The notes beneath the pieces were generated by a model. It was given only the letters and a program-made list of their open reading frames with translations. It did not search any database and had not been told where the DNA came from. Shown piece after piece: positions 1-6,783 of a stretch of 18,295 nt of DNA. The position numbers were made by a program, and so were the translations under genes. The number at the start of each line of letters is the position of its first letter. The first letter of the stretch is position 1. This DNA comes from JANRLJ01 sp034437895 (lineage in GTDB: Bacteria > Chloroflexota > Anaerolineae > Aggregatilineales > Phototrophicaceae), in NCBI GenBank assembly GCA_034437895.1, contig DAOTTO010000635.1, forward strand, positions 1 through 18,295, written 5' to 3'.

Positions 1-24
1 GCCAACAAATGCTAAGGATCGTTT

Positions 25-1980
25 ATGCCGCGACATCGTACTAAAAGTAAATCGCCTGTCGCGCCACAGCCTGGTTGGGCGGTTTACCTGCGAACGAGCA
101 GTGATGAAAATCAGAAACCCGAATTATCGCGGTCACGACAGCGGTTTGTCATCGAGAAAAACGTGTTGGAACGTTCTGAGATGGTCATCTTCCATGAATA
201 TGTGGATGTCCTGAGTGGCAAAACGCCCGAAAGGGCCGCCTATCAGCGCCTGTTAGGCGATGCCCGTCTGGGTAAGTTCTCGCATGTGGTGGTCGAGCGG
301 GCAGATCGCTTTGGACGCAATGATACCGAGGCATTGCGTGCGATTGATGAGCTCGATGACTTTGGCGTAACGGTTGTTTTTGCCAATCAGCCTGATCTCG
401 ATCCGATGGATCCCGATGACCGAGTGATTGTGGCGCTCTCCTTTACGTTAGCTCGTCGGGAATCGGCTCTTTTGGGTATACGTGTCAAAGGCGGAATACT
501 GGCAAAGCTCCAACAAGGGGGTTTTGCTAATGGTGCGCCGGATGGCTACATCAATGTAGAAGCCCGCACCACTCAGGATGTGAAGAAACTACAGGGGCGA
601 GTTGCACATTGGATTGAACTTGACCCGGAACGCGCACCCATTTGGCGAACCGCATGGGATTTACTGCTGGAAGATCGCCTGACTCTTAACGAAATTGCAG
701 AGACACTTCACACGAAAGGCTATCGTCACCGCACAGGTCGTCCTTTTGTAGAAGTATCCGCGAATGGCAAGCGTAAACACAACATCAGTACACTTTCCAA
801 TACATTTCATAACTGGACGTATGCAGGTTGGGTTGTGAGTTTGAAGAACAACATCGCTCCTAAAACCATACGTGGAAATTGGGAACCACTGGTTGCAACA
901 GAAGAATTTGAGCGTGGATTAGAAATCCTTGCACGGCGCAGCCAAAATCGTGATGTGCGTCGCAGGCAAGACTATCTGCTCAAAGGTATGATTTTTTACA
1001 GCAAAAGCGAGGGCAGCAGCTTCGTTCGACTGACAGGATCGACCTCCAACGCAGGACGCACCAATGGGGGTACGCCTTATTATCGCATGGCAAATGCCGG
1101 AGGTGTCAGCTTTCTGTGCCGTGATGTGGATGAACAGATTCCGCTCGAACTCATGCGAATTCAGGTTGATCCCGAATTGATTCCACTGATTCGGGTAAGC
1201 TATACGCATGAGCTTGCCCAGAAACTGGGACACCTGAAACCTGATGAAAAGCTGCGGCTTGAAGCTGCATTGAAAGCCGTTGATGAAGAAGAAGCGCGGA
1301 TGGCGAGATTATTTGCTTCGGGGAAAACCACAGATGCTGTCTGGGACAATCTATGGGCAGAGTGGCAGGATCGGCGAAGCAAACTGCGCCAGAGTCTCGA
1401 AACGGTTCAACAAGAACAGGAATTTCATGTCAACAATTTGGATACGGCGCTCGGAATTATCGCAAATATTGAAGTGCTGTATAATAGTCTGGAACGCAGC
1501 GATCAAAAAGAACTCCTGCGTCAGGTCGTTGAACGAGTTATCGTGAACGCTGAAGGAATTGTAAGGTTGGAGTTGCGGACTCCATTCGCATATCTCAAAG
1601 ATTTAACCGACGAGATACGCAGTGTGAACCACCGCGAAGGTATCAGACCACAAATGAGGATCGGCGGAGACATCTCCGCCGATCCTCATCCAGAATGTTC
1701 GCATTGGATCCAAGTTAGCTGGGGGACCTGGATTCGAACCAAGATTAATGACTTCAGAGGCCACTGTTCTGCCGTTGAACTATCCCCCAATAGGATAGTT
1801 CGTATTTTACCTGAGCATTTAAGCGATTGTCAAGGTAAGTTCAGGTCTCTTGCTAGACTTGCAATCGCAAGATCGAGACGCTTAAGTGTTTCGGCTTTGC
1901 CGATAATTTCCATCGTTTCAAAGGTGGGTGTAGAAATCATTTGTCCGGTCACAGCGACGCGCAGCAGCCCAAAGAGTTGA
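25..1980 (+). CDS. Large serine recombinase (integrase type), C-terminal tail read through tRNA-Gln antisense
   Basis: Site-specific DNA recombinase of the large serine family, which cuts and rejoins DNA through a serine-DNA intermediate. The catalytic domain spans about residues 17-155, with YxRxSxD giving catalytic Ser25 and an ADRFGR motif near 93-98. A recombinase DNA-binding domain follows (about 170-300), then a zinc-ribbon-like region (317-375), a coiled coil (405-470) and the usual ending near LELRTPF (515-521). The ribbon has lost its usual CxxC pairs; only Cys365 remains. The ATG start has AAGGAT 5-6 bases upstream. Residues from about 566 on are not recombinase: they translate the antisense of tRNA-Gln, then of the gltX 3' end. 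The 651-residue length is therefore probably inflated by a junction that removed the original stop. It may be the integrase of an element inserted next to the tRNA. The family call is firm; the target site is inferred. Confidence 0.9.
   Translation: MPRHRTKSKSPVAPQPGWAVYLRTSSDENQKPELSRSRQRFVIEKNVLERSEMVIFHEYVDVLSGKTPERAAYQRLLGDARLGKFSHVVVERADRFGRNDTEALRAIDELDDFGVTVVFANQPDLDPMDPDDRVIVALSFTLARRESALLGIRVKGGILAKLQQGGFANGAPDGYINVEARTTQDVKKLQGRVAHWIELDPERAPIWRTAWDLLLEDRLTLNEIAETLHTKGYRHRTGRPFVEVSANGKRKHNISTLSNTFHNWTYAGWVVSLKNNIAPKTIRGNWEPLVATEEFERGLEILARRSQNRDVRRRQDYLLKGMIFYSKSEGSSFVRLTGSTSNAGRTNGGTPYYRMANAGGVSFLCRDVDEQIPLELMRIQVDPELIPLIRVSYTHELAQKLGHLKPDEKLRLEAALKAVDEEEARMARLFASGKTTDAVWDNLWAEWQDRRSKLRQSLETVQQEQEFHVNNLDTALGIIANIEVLYNSLERSDQKELLRQVVERVIVNAEGIVRLELRTPFAYLKDLTDEIRSVNHREGIRPQMRIGGDISADPHPECSHWIQVSWGTWIRTKINDFRGHCSAVELSPNRIVRILPEHLSDCQGKFRSLARLAIARSRRLSVSALPIISIVSKVGVEIICPVTATRSSPKS
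1654..1689. repeat. Perfect 17-bp inverted repeat with 2-base centre
   Basis: Two 17-base arms (1654-1670 and 1673-1689), starting ATGAGGATCGGC, are exact reverse complements around a central CA. The palindrome sits between the end of recombinase homology and the tRNA-Gln 3' end, 29 bases from the latter. It could fold as a strong hairpin and end transcription for both convergent units. Neither side has a clear T-run, so it is not a textbook intrinsic terminator. Two arms around a dinucleotide also resemble the layout of serine-integrase attachment sites, although real attL/attR halves are usually less symmetric. The palindrome itself is certain; its role is open. Confidence 0.9.
1719..1789 (-). 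tRNA. tRNA-Gln (anticodon CUG)
   Basis: A 71-base cloverleaf on the minus strand. The acceptor TGGGGGA pairs with TCCCCCA. The D arm is GTTC/GAAC with GG in its loop. The anticodon stem GTGGC/GTCAT includes G-U pairs, with loop CTCTGAA, so the anticodon is CTG at 1757-1755. There is a 4-base variable region, and the T arm CTTGG/CCAGG has loop TTCGAAT. The first pair U1-A72 fits a glutamine tRNA. The discriminator base is G and no CCA is encoded, so CCA must be added enzymatically. The gene lies 40 bases after the gltX stop on the same strand, so the two may be co-transcribed. Its 3' end faces the recombinase gene. Confidence 0.95.
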
Positions 1981-3386
1981 CTATTGCTCAAGCCTATTTT
2001 TTGAGCGTGTTCAGTAAAAAGTGCCAGCATAGTCGCGCTAGTGAAGTCGTCGATTTTACCCAATGACTCGCGAGAAGACTGCAAGGCGGCTTGTGTTGCG
2101 CCGGCATCCATCTTCTTCTGGATAATTTCTTTCGGTTGAGCGGGGATGAAGTCCTCCCGGAAGAAAAAGCCCGCCATCTGAATGACATCATTCAACGTCT
2201 TGATGCGAGTTTGCACTAACGGGGTCACTTTCAACAAAGTATCTACATTGACTTCATAACCCGCGTTTTCCAGCACCGGACGCAACCGTTTTGCCAGTTC
2301 AGTTATATCCAATTTTTCGCGGATATATACACCGTTAAGCCATTCTAGCTTTTCCGGCGGAAACGCGCTGTTGGCAGGGTTAATGCGGCTAAAATCGGAA
2401 AAACGTTCAATTGCTTCTGGCATCGAAAAGACTTCACGGTCATCCCCAAAGCTCCAGCCTGTGTTGACGAGGGAGTTATCCAACGCTTCTGGCAAATAAC
2501 CATTCGTGATGTACTCATGCACCATCACTGGAATGGTATTCCCAAATTTATCTTTGGGCGGATTGCGCTTGCTCATTTTTCCCTTGCCATTGGGATTCAA
2601 CATGACGGGCAGATGAGCGTAATTGGGGATTTCCCAGCCAAAACACTTCCATAAATGGATGTGAAGCGGTGCGGAAGGCAGCCACTCAACAGCTCGCATC
2701 ACATGTGAAATTTCCATCAGGTGATCGTCGATAATTACGGCAAGATGATAAGTGGGGAAGCCATCGGACTTCAGCAGCACCGTATCTTGCTGCATCGTGT
2801 TTTCAAATATGACTTCACCCCGCACGAGATCATTGACGATGGTTTGGCCTTCCAGCGGAAATTTACAGCGCACGACATAAGGTAAGCCTTGTGCTTCTCG
2901 TTCTGCACGTTCATCCGGCGTTAAATAGCGGCAGTGACGGTCATAACCCGGTGCTTCTTTACGCGCTTGTTTCTCTTTATTGACTTGTTCTAGCCGTTCC
3001 GAGGTGCAGGTGCATTTATAGGCAAAATCATGTTCGACCAGCCACTGCGCCCAGTGTTGATAATGCGCCAAGCGTTCTGATTGGACATACGGCCCATAAC
3101 TGCCGCCGACTTCTGGCCCTTCGTCCCATGTGACCCCCGCCCAACGCAGCGCCTCTGTTAATGTTTGCAGCGCGGTTGGATCGAAACGTTTTTGATCGGT
3201 ATCTTCAATACGTAGAATAAATTGACCGCCATGATGACGGGCATAAAGCCAGTTAAAGAGTGCAGTCCGCAAGCCGCCGATATGAAGCGATCCGGTGGGG
3301 CTGGGTGCGAAGCGCGTTCTTACTGGACGGTTTGCCCAACCGTCAGCGGTCTTATTTGTAAGGGTAACGGGTGTTGCGTCGGTCAC
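1830..3386 (-). CDS. gltX: Glutamyl-tRNA synthetase
   Basis: Class I aminoacyl-tRNA synthetase that attaches glutamate to tRNA-Glu. In bacteria without a glutaminyl-tRNA synthetase it also charges tRNA-Gln, for later amidation by GatCAB. Visible features are the HIGH-type signature as HIGG at 35-38 within APSPTGSLHIGG, the KMSKR motif at 270-274, and CTC plus HCR cysteines (125, 127, 152) in the acceptor-binding insert, which may hold zinc. The C-terminal anticodon-binding region is complete, ending GKAETLKRL. The length (518 residues) is normal, with about 20 extra residues before the catalytic fold. The start is GTG at 3386, supported by AAGGAG at 3398-3393, six bases upstream. The stop is downstream of rodA in the same direction, and tRNA-Gln follows 40 bases later. 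The last 151 bases overlap the recombinase frame on the opposite strand. Confidence 0.97.
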   Translation of the reverse strand: MTDATPVTLTNKTADGWANRPVRTRFAPSPTGSLHIGGLRTALFNWLYARHHGGQFILRIEDTDQKRFDPTALQTLTEALRWAGVTWDEGPEVGGSYGPYVQSERLAHYQHWAQWLVEHDFAYKCTCTSERLEQVNKEKQARKEAPGYDRHCRYLTPDERAEREAQGLPYVVRCKFPLEGQTIVNDLVRGEVIFENTMQQDTVLLKSDGFPTYHLAVIIDDHLMEISHVMRAVEWLPSAPLHIHLWKCFGWEIPNYAHLPVMLNPNGKGKMSKRNPPKDKFGNTIPVMVHEYITNGYLPEALDNSLVNTGWSFGDDREVFSMPEAIERFSDFSRINPANSAFPPEKLEWLNGVYIREKLDITELAKRLRPVLENAGYEVNVDTLLKVTPLVQTRIKTLNDVIQMAGFFFREDFIPAQPKEIIQKKMDAGATQAALQSSRESLGKIDDFTSATMLALFTEHAQKIGLSNSQLFGLLRVAVTGQMISTPTFETMEIIGKAETLKRLDLAIASLARDLNLP

Positions 3387-3420
3387 AAAATTCTCCTTAA
3401 ATGAATTTAGTTCTTAGGGA

Positions 3421-4515
3421 TTAAAAACGCCGCCGCCGGACGATGACACTCTCCGCTAGACCAATACCGATAAGCGTTGAAAGTAGCGCCGTGCCGCCTG
3501 AACTGACGAAAGGAAGCGTTAACCCTGTTACAGGCAGTAGTTCGAGGTTCATCCCAATCGACACAAAAGTTTGGAAGAAGATAATCGTGGCTACGCCATA
3601 ACAGATCATACTGCCAAGCGGGTCAACGGCGAGACGTGCGCCGCGTAACACACGCATGATGACGATAGTGATTAAGATGATGACACTCACAGCACCGACA
3701 AAACCAAATTCTTCCGAAATCACCGCGAAAATAAAATCAGTATGCCGCACACGCAAAAAGCGCAGTTGATTCTGTGACCCGTTGGCATAGCCTTTACCTA
3801 CTAATCCGCCGGAGCCAATACTAATCGACGCTTGGCGGATATTAAAGTAATTATCGGGGTCGGCATCTTTGGCGACGAAAGTGACTAAGCGTTGGCGTTG
3901 ATAAGGCTGCATCTGTGACCAAACCACTGGCGCGGTAAGGACAATCACGAGCAAAAACAGCCCAATATGCTTAAAGGTTAAGCCAGCAGACCAGATCATC
4001 GTGAGCCAGATCACTATAAATACGATGGTCGTCCCTAAATCCGGCTGGACAAAAATAAGCGAAGTCGGAATAGCAATATGGATGAGTGAGCCAATCACCG
4101 TTGAGAGTTTGTGCATTTTCTGAAAACGCTGTGATAGATGATGTGCCAACGTAATGATAATGATGATTTTGGCAATTTCGGCAGGTTGGATACGGATGCC
4201 GAGGTTGAGCCAGCTTCGCGCACCACCATCGCCTTCAACGCCGAAGAAAAAGACCATCATCAACAAAACCAACATGACGATATAGAGCCAGAAGTGCAGG
4301 CTACCGAGCAAGCGATAATCTATCGTCGCTAACCCAAACACCAGCATCAAACCGATGATTCCATATCGGATTTGATCAGGAACGCGAGCAATCAAATCAG
4401 GATCGACAGCCCCCATTGTTGAACTGCGAATCATAAGTATCCCGAAGATAATCAGGATTGTGCAGGCTACTAAAAGCACATAATCAAATTGCCGCCAAAA
4501 ATTCAAAGACCGCAT
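3421..4515 (-). CDS. rodA: RodA, SEDS peptidoglycan glycosyltransferase
   Basis: Polytopic membrane glycosyltransferase of the SEDS family that polymerises lipid II into glycan strands during cell elongation, working with PBP2. About ten hydrophobic segments are visible. The catalytic segment RHTDFIFAVISEE is intact, with Asp260 matching the essential aspartate of RodA. The signatures IQPAEIAKI (109-117), VQPDLGTT (156-163) and the closing LPFVSSGGTALLS (334-346) are also present. FtsW is the paralogue to exclude; the mre/PBP2 context and the short C-terminus favour RodA. It starts with ATG at 4515 and has only a weak Shine-Dalgarno. It lies 160 bases after minE and 34 bases before gltX, all on the same strand. 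Its PBP2 partner is in the same cluster but separated from it by the min genes. Confidence 0.94.
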   Translation of the reverse strand: MRSLNFWRQFDYVLLVACTILIIFGILMIRSSTMGAVDPDLIARVPDQIRYGIIGLMLVFGLATIDYRLLGSLHFWLYIVMLVLLMMVFFFGVEGDGGARSWLNLGIRIQPAEIAKIIIIITLAHHLSQRFQKMHKLSTVIGSLIHIAIPTSLIFVQPDLGTTIVFIVIWLTMIWSAGLTFKHIGLFLLVIVLTAPVVWSQMQPYQRQRLVTFVAKDADPDNYFNIRQASISIGSGGLVGKGYANGSQNQLRFLRVRHTDFIFAVISEEFGFVGAVSVIILITIVIMRVLRGARLAVDPLGSMICYGVATIIFFQTFVSIGMNLELLPVTGLTLPFVSSGGTALLSTLIGIGLAESVIVRRRRF

Positions 4516-4540
4516 AATATCTGCTCAATGATAAATAACA

Positions 4541-4576
4541 CCTTTGGATTATAGTTCACTATGCCGAGGCGTTAAA
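4541..4576 (-). promoter_or_regulatory. Candidate internal promoter for rodA-gltX-tRNA-Gln
   Basis: The minus strand carries a perfect -10 hexamer TATAAT at 4553-4548. Seventeen bases upstream lies TTTAAC (4576-4571), a weak -35 match (3 of 6). A start near 4541 would leave a leader of about 25 bases to the rodA ATG. The 160-base minE-rodA gap is the widest within the cluster, which fits an extra promoter. Support is the hexamer and its spacing only. Confidence 0.35.
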
Positions 4577-4628
4577 GAGAAAATCTCTTCAGGACGAGAA
4601 TAGGAGGTCTTCACGATTAGTGTGAAGA
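4575..4628. repeat. Two short hairpins in the minE-rodA gap
   Basis: Two perfect inverted repeats occur in the gap: AAGAGA/TCTCTT around AAA (4575-4589), and TCTTCAC/GTGAAGA around a 7-base loop (4608-4628). Both lie downstream of minE in the direction of transcription. Neither is followed by a strong T-run, so they could be weak terminators, attenuation or mRNA-stability elements ahead of the candidate rodA promoter. The repeats are seen directly; a function is not shown. Confidence 0.5.
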
Positions 4629-4675
4629 ACATTACATAGGAAAAGCAACGTGGCGTGAAGAAGCAATCGATACTG

Positions 4676-5131
4676 TTAAGTGAGGCCGTTGTTAGTCTCC
4701 AAGACAGAGTCTTCTCCAGATTTTGCCTGACTCCGGGTCGGACGTGTCTCCTCTGAACTTAGCGGCTCATTAAGCTGCGGCAGTTCCTCAGCCGAAGTCT
4801 CAGGTTGTAACTCGATAAAAAGGGTCGATGTAATGGGATAAGGCACGTCTTCATCGGGATCGAGCGTGTCAATCAAGCTGGCAAACGGCACTTCTGCAAT
4901 CAGGCGATTTTGTTTTCGGTCATGTTGGGCAAGGGCAATTTCCACTTCATCGCTTGTCACGGAGACATATTTAGAGATGACGGCGACAATTTCATCCTTC
5001 ATCATCTGTAATCGCTCCGGTGGAATATTCACCCGATCATGGACGAGGACAAATTGCAGCCGATCTTTGGCTTTGTTCGCGCTTCCGGAGTCTTTGCTTC
5101 GACCTAACATCCGGTCAAAAAATCCAGCCAT
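4676..5131 (-). CDS. minE: MinE, cell division topological specificity factor
   Basis: MinE stimulates the MinD ATPase and strips MinCD from the membrane, restricting the division inhibitor to the poles. The N-terminus MAGFFDRMLG can form the amphipathic membrane-targeting helix. The contact region DRLQFVLVHDR (23-33) and NIPPERLQMMKDEI (35-48) match MinE closely, and the dimer core runs to about residue 82 (NRLIAEVPF). The protein is 151 residues, whereas MinE is usually about 85-100. The extra tail from about 90 on is acidic and rich in S, T, E and P, and I recognise no domain in it. The start is ATG at 5131 with GGGAG eight bases upstream. It follows minD by 20 bases. Confidence 0.93.
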   Translation of the reverse strand: MAGFFDRMLGRSKDSGSANKAKDRLQFVLVHDRVNIPPERLQMMKDEIVAVISKYVSVTSDEVEIALAQHDRKQNRLIAEVPFASLIDTLDPDEDVPYPITSTLFIELQPETSAEELPQLNEPLSSEETRPTRSQAKSGEDSVLETNNGLT

Positions 5132-5151
5132 TTTCTCATCTCCCTGTTAGC

Positions 5152-6006
5152 CTAGCCGCCGGAAAATATCCTTGCGATGCGTTGCAAGATATTGCCAGAG
5201 TTTTCTAAGGGCATAAGCGGTACATTTTCACCGTTTAATCGGCGGGCAATATTACGAAAAGCGACTCCCGCCCGCGAACTTTCATTCAGTGTGACGGGGA
5301 TACCGTTATTGGATGCCGGAATAACATTTTCATCTTCTGGGACAATCCCAATGATGGTAATCGCCAAAATATCGGTGACATCAGCGGCAGAAAGCATCTC
5401 GCCACGCCGCACCATATCCATCTTGACGCGGTTGAGGATAAGTCTTCCGGGTCCTTTATTTTCCGCCTCAATCAAGCCGATAATGCGGTCAGCATCACGC
5501 ACAGCAGAAACTTCCGGGTTCGTTACAATCAGCACTTCATCGGCTGGCGCAATCGCATTACGGAAGCCTCGTTCGATCCCAGCAGGGGAGTCGATCAAAA
5601 TAAAATCGAACTCTGGACGCAGCGCGTTACAAATTTGCACCATATCCGCCGGACTGACGGCAGTTTTATCGCGTGTTTGCGCGGCAGGGATTAAATAGAG
5701 TTCTGGAAACTGCTTATGTTTAATCATCGCTTGGCGCAGCTTGCAGCGGCCTTCAACGACATCGACCAGATCATAGACGATACGATTTTCTAACCCCATG
5801 ACGACATCCAGATTACGAAGTCCGATGTCGGTATCAATGAGGACGACTTTTTTATCTAACCGCGCTAGGGCGATGCCCAAATTGGCGGTTGTGGTTGTTT
5901 TGCCAACACCCCCTTTGCCGGAAGTCACCGTGATGACTTTTGCCCCTGCGATTCGTCTGACCGGATTCGGTCTTCCAGTGGGTGCGGAATTTGGATTCTG
6001 CGTCAT
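5152..6006 (-). CDS. minD: MinD, septum-site-determining ATPase
   Basis: Membrane-cycling ATPase of the ParA/MinD family. ATP-bound MinD dimers bind the membrane, recruit the division inhibitor MinC, and are released by MinE. The deviant Walker A motif is KGGVGKTT at 31-38, with the signature Lys31. Other matches are the VLIDTDIGLRNLD segment (55-67), the Walker B-like FILIDSPAG and the NPEVSAVRDADRIIG segment. The last residues, NILQRIARIFSGG (272-284), form the amphipathic membrane-targeting helix. An N-terminal extension of about 20 residues, rich in N, P and R, precedes the fold. No internal start is better, and AGGGG lies about seven bases before the ATG. The gene lies 14 bases after minC and 20 before minE, so it is clearly part of a minCDE unit. 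Confidence 0.97.
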   Translation of the reverse strand: MTQNPNSAPTGRPNPVRRIAGAKVITVTSGKGGVGKTTTTANLGIALARLDKKVVLIDTDIGLRNLDVVMGLENRIVYDLVDVVEGRCKLRQAMIKHKQFPELYLIPAAQTRDKTAVSPADMVQICNALRPEFDFILIDSPAGIERGFRNAIAPADEVLIVTNPEVSAVRDADRIIGLIEAENKGPGRLILNRVKMDMVRRGEMLSAADVTDILAITIIGIVPEDENVIPASNNGIPVTLNESSRAGVAFRNIARRLNGENVPLMPLENSGNILQRIARIFSGG

Positions 6007-6020
6007 TGTCTTCCCCTGTC

Positions 6021-6707
6021 TTATTCTTTCCAGGCTTCCACAACAATTTGATTGTTGCGTATAAATGCGAATTCAGGGCGTGTTTTACGTCGTTTATCAG
6101 GCGGTGAAGTAGTAATATAACCAGCGATGCGTAATTGGGTGGGGGTCATATCCAACGCACAAACGACGGCCTCCTCGTCGCCATTTGCACCTGCGTGAAC
6201 GTTGCCACGCAGCTTCCCCCATACGATCACATCCCCTCCGGCGACGACTTCCGCCCCAGGGTTTACATCCCCGATGATGACGACATGGCCTTGGCTGTGA
6301 ACAGTCCGTCCATTGCGTAATGTGCGGCGGATAAGAACACCACTTGACCCTTCTTCCTCCGGGCTAACAGAAATCGTTTCATTAGGTATGCGACCAGGTG
6401 TATGCGCTGTGGTACTGGTTCTTACATCAAGCGCCAGTGCTGCATCAAGCGTCGTGGCGCTGTCGCTTAAAATGACTGATAGCACCAACCCACGCCGTTC
6501 CAATAATGCTTTTAGGCTGCTTAACTCATGTTTTGGTACGGGGCGCGCTCCTAATTCAACAGTGATGGTTGCACCAGCAAAAAAGTCCACTTTTTCGTCA
6601 ATACGCGCAGCGAGATCGCTGGTGATGATAGGCCATTCTGCGGTTTGGCTGAGTGAAATGAGCAGACCATCTTTAATGCCCTTAATCGCTACGGTGTCCT
6701 CTGGCAT
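6021..6707 (-). CDS. minC: MinC, septum-site-determining inhibitor of FtsZ
   Basis: MinC blocks FtsZ ring assembly where MinD holds it on the membrane. The variable N-terminal domain (about 1-100), which acts on FtsZ, is recognisable mainly by length and the RGL segment. The C-terminal beta-helix domain (about 124-200), which dimerises and binds MinD, is strongly conserved: LRNGRTVHSQGHVVIIGDVN, GAEVVAGGDVIVWG, KLRGNVHAGANGD and MTPTQLRIAGYI. The two domains are joined by a linker rich in T, P and E. The length (228 residues) is typical. The start is ATG at 6707, with a rather distant GGGGA about 11 bases upstream. Seventy-six bases separate it from the upstream membrane-protein gene, and 14 from minD. 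Confidence 0.94.
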   Translation of the reverse strand: MPEDTVAIKGIKDGLLISLSQTAEWPIITSDLAARIDEKVDFFAGATITVELGARPVPKHELSSLKALLERRGLVLSVILSDSATTLDAALALDVRTSTTAHTPGRIPNETISVSPEEEGSSGVLIRRTLRNGRTVHSQGHVVIIGDVNPGAEVVAGGDVIVWGKLRGNVHAGANGDEEAVVCALDMTPTQLRIAGYITTSPPDKRRKTRPEFAFIRNNQIVVEAWKE

Positions 6708-6783
6708 TGAACGACTTTCCCCAATAAGGTGAAAAAATTGTTATATTTGTGTGCCTCTATGATACCTTTTTTTTGAATGTGCG

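Noticed and set aside
1..15. A reading frame ending in TAA at 13-15 just before the recombinase
   Set aside because: Only four codons lie in the window, so it cannot be told apart from chance.
1654..1689. Palindrome as a textbook intrinsic terminator
   Set aside because: No T-run follows on either strand, so it was kept as a repeat of open function.
5177..5698. Plus-strand 173-codon frame opposite minD
   Set aside because: It is fully antisense to a well-conserved gene and has a low-complexity S/I/R-rich translation.
6708..6783. Promoter for minCDE in the 76-base gap (TATAAC and A/T tracts)
   Set aside because: The -10-like TATAAC has no acceptable -35 at 16-18 bases, and the A/T-rich gap makes a chance match likely.
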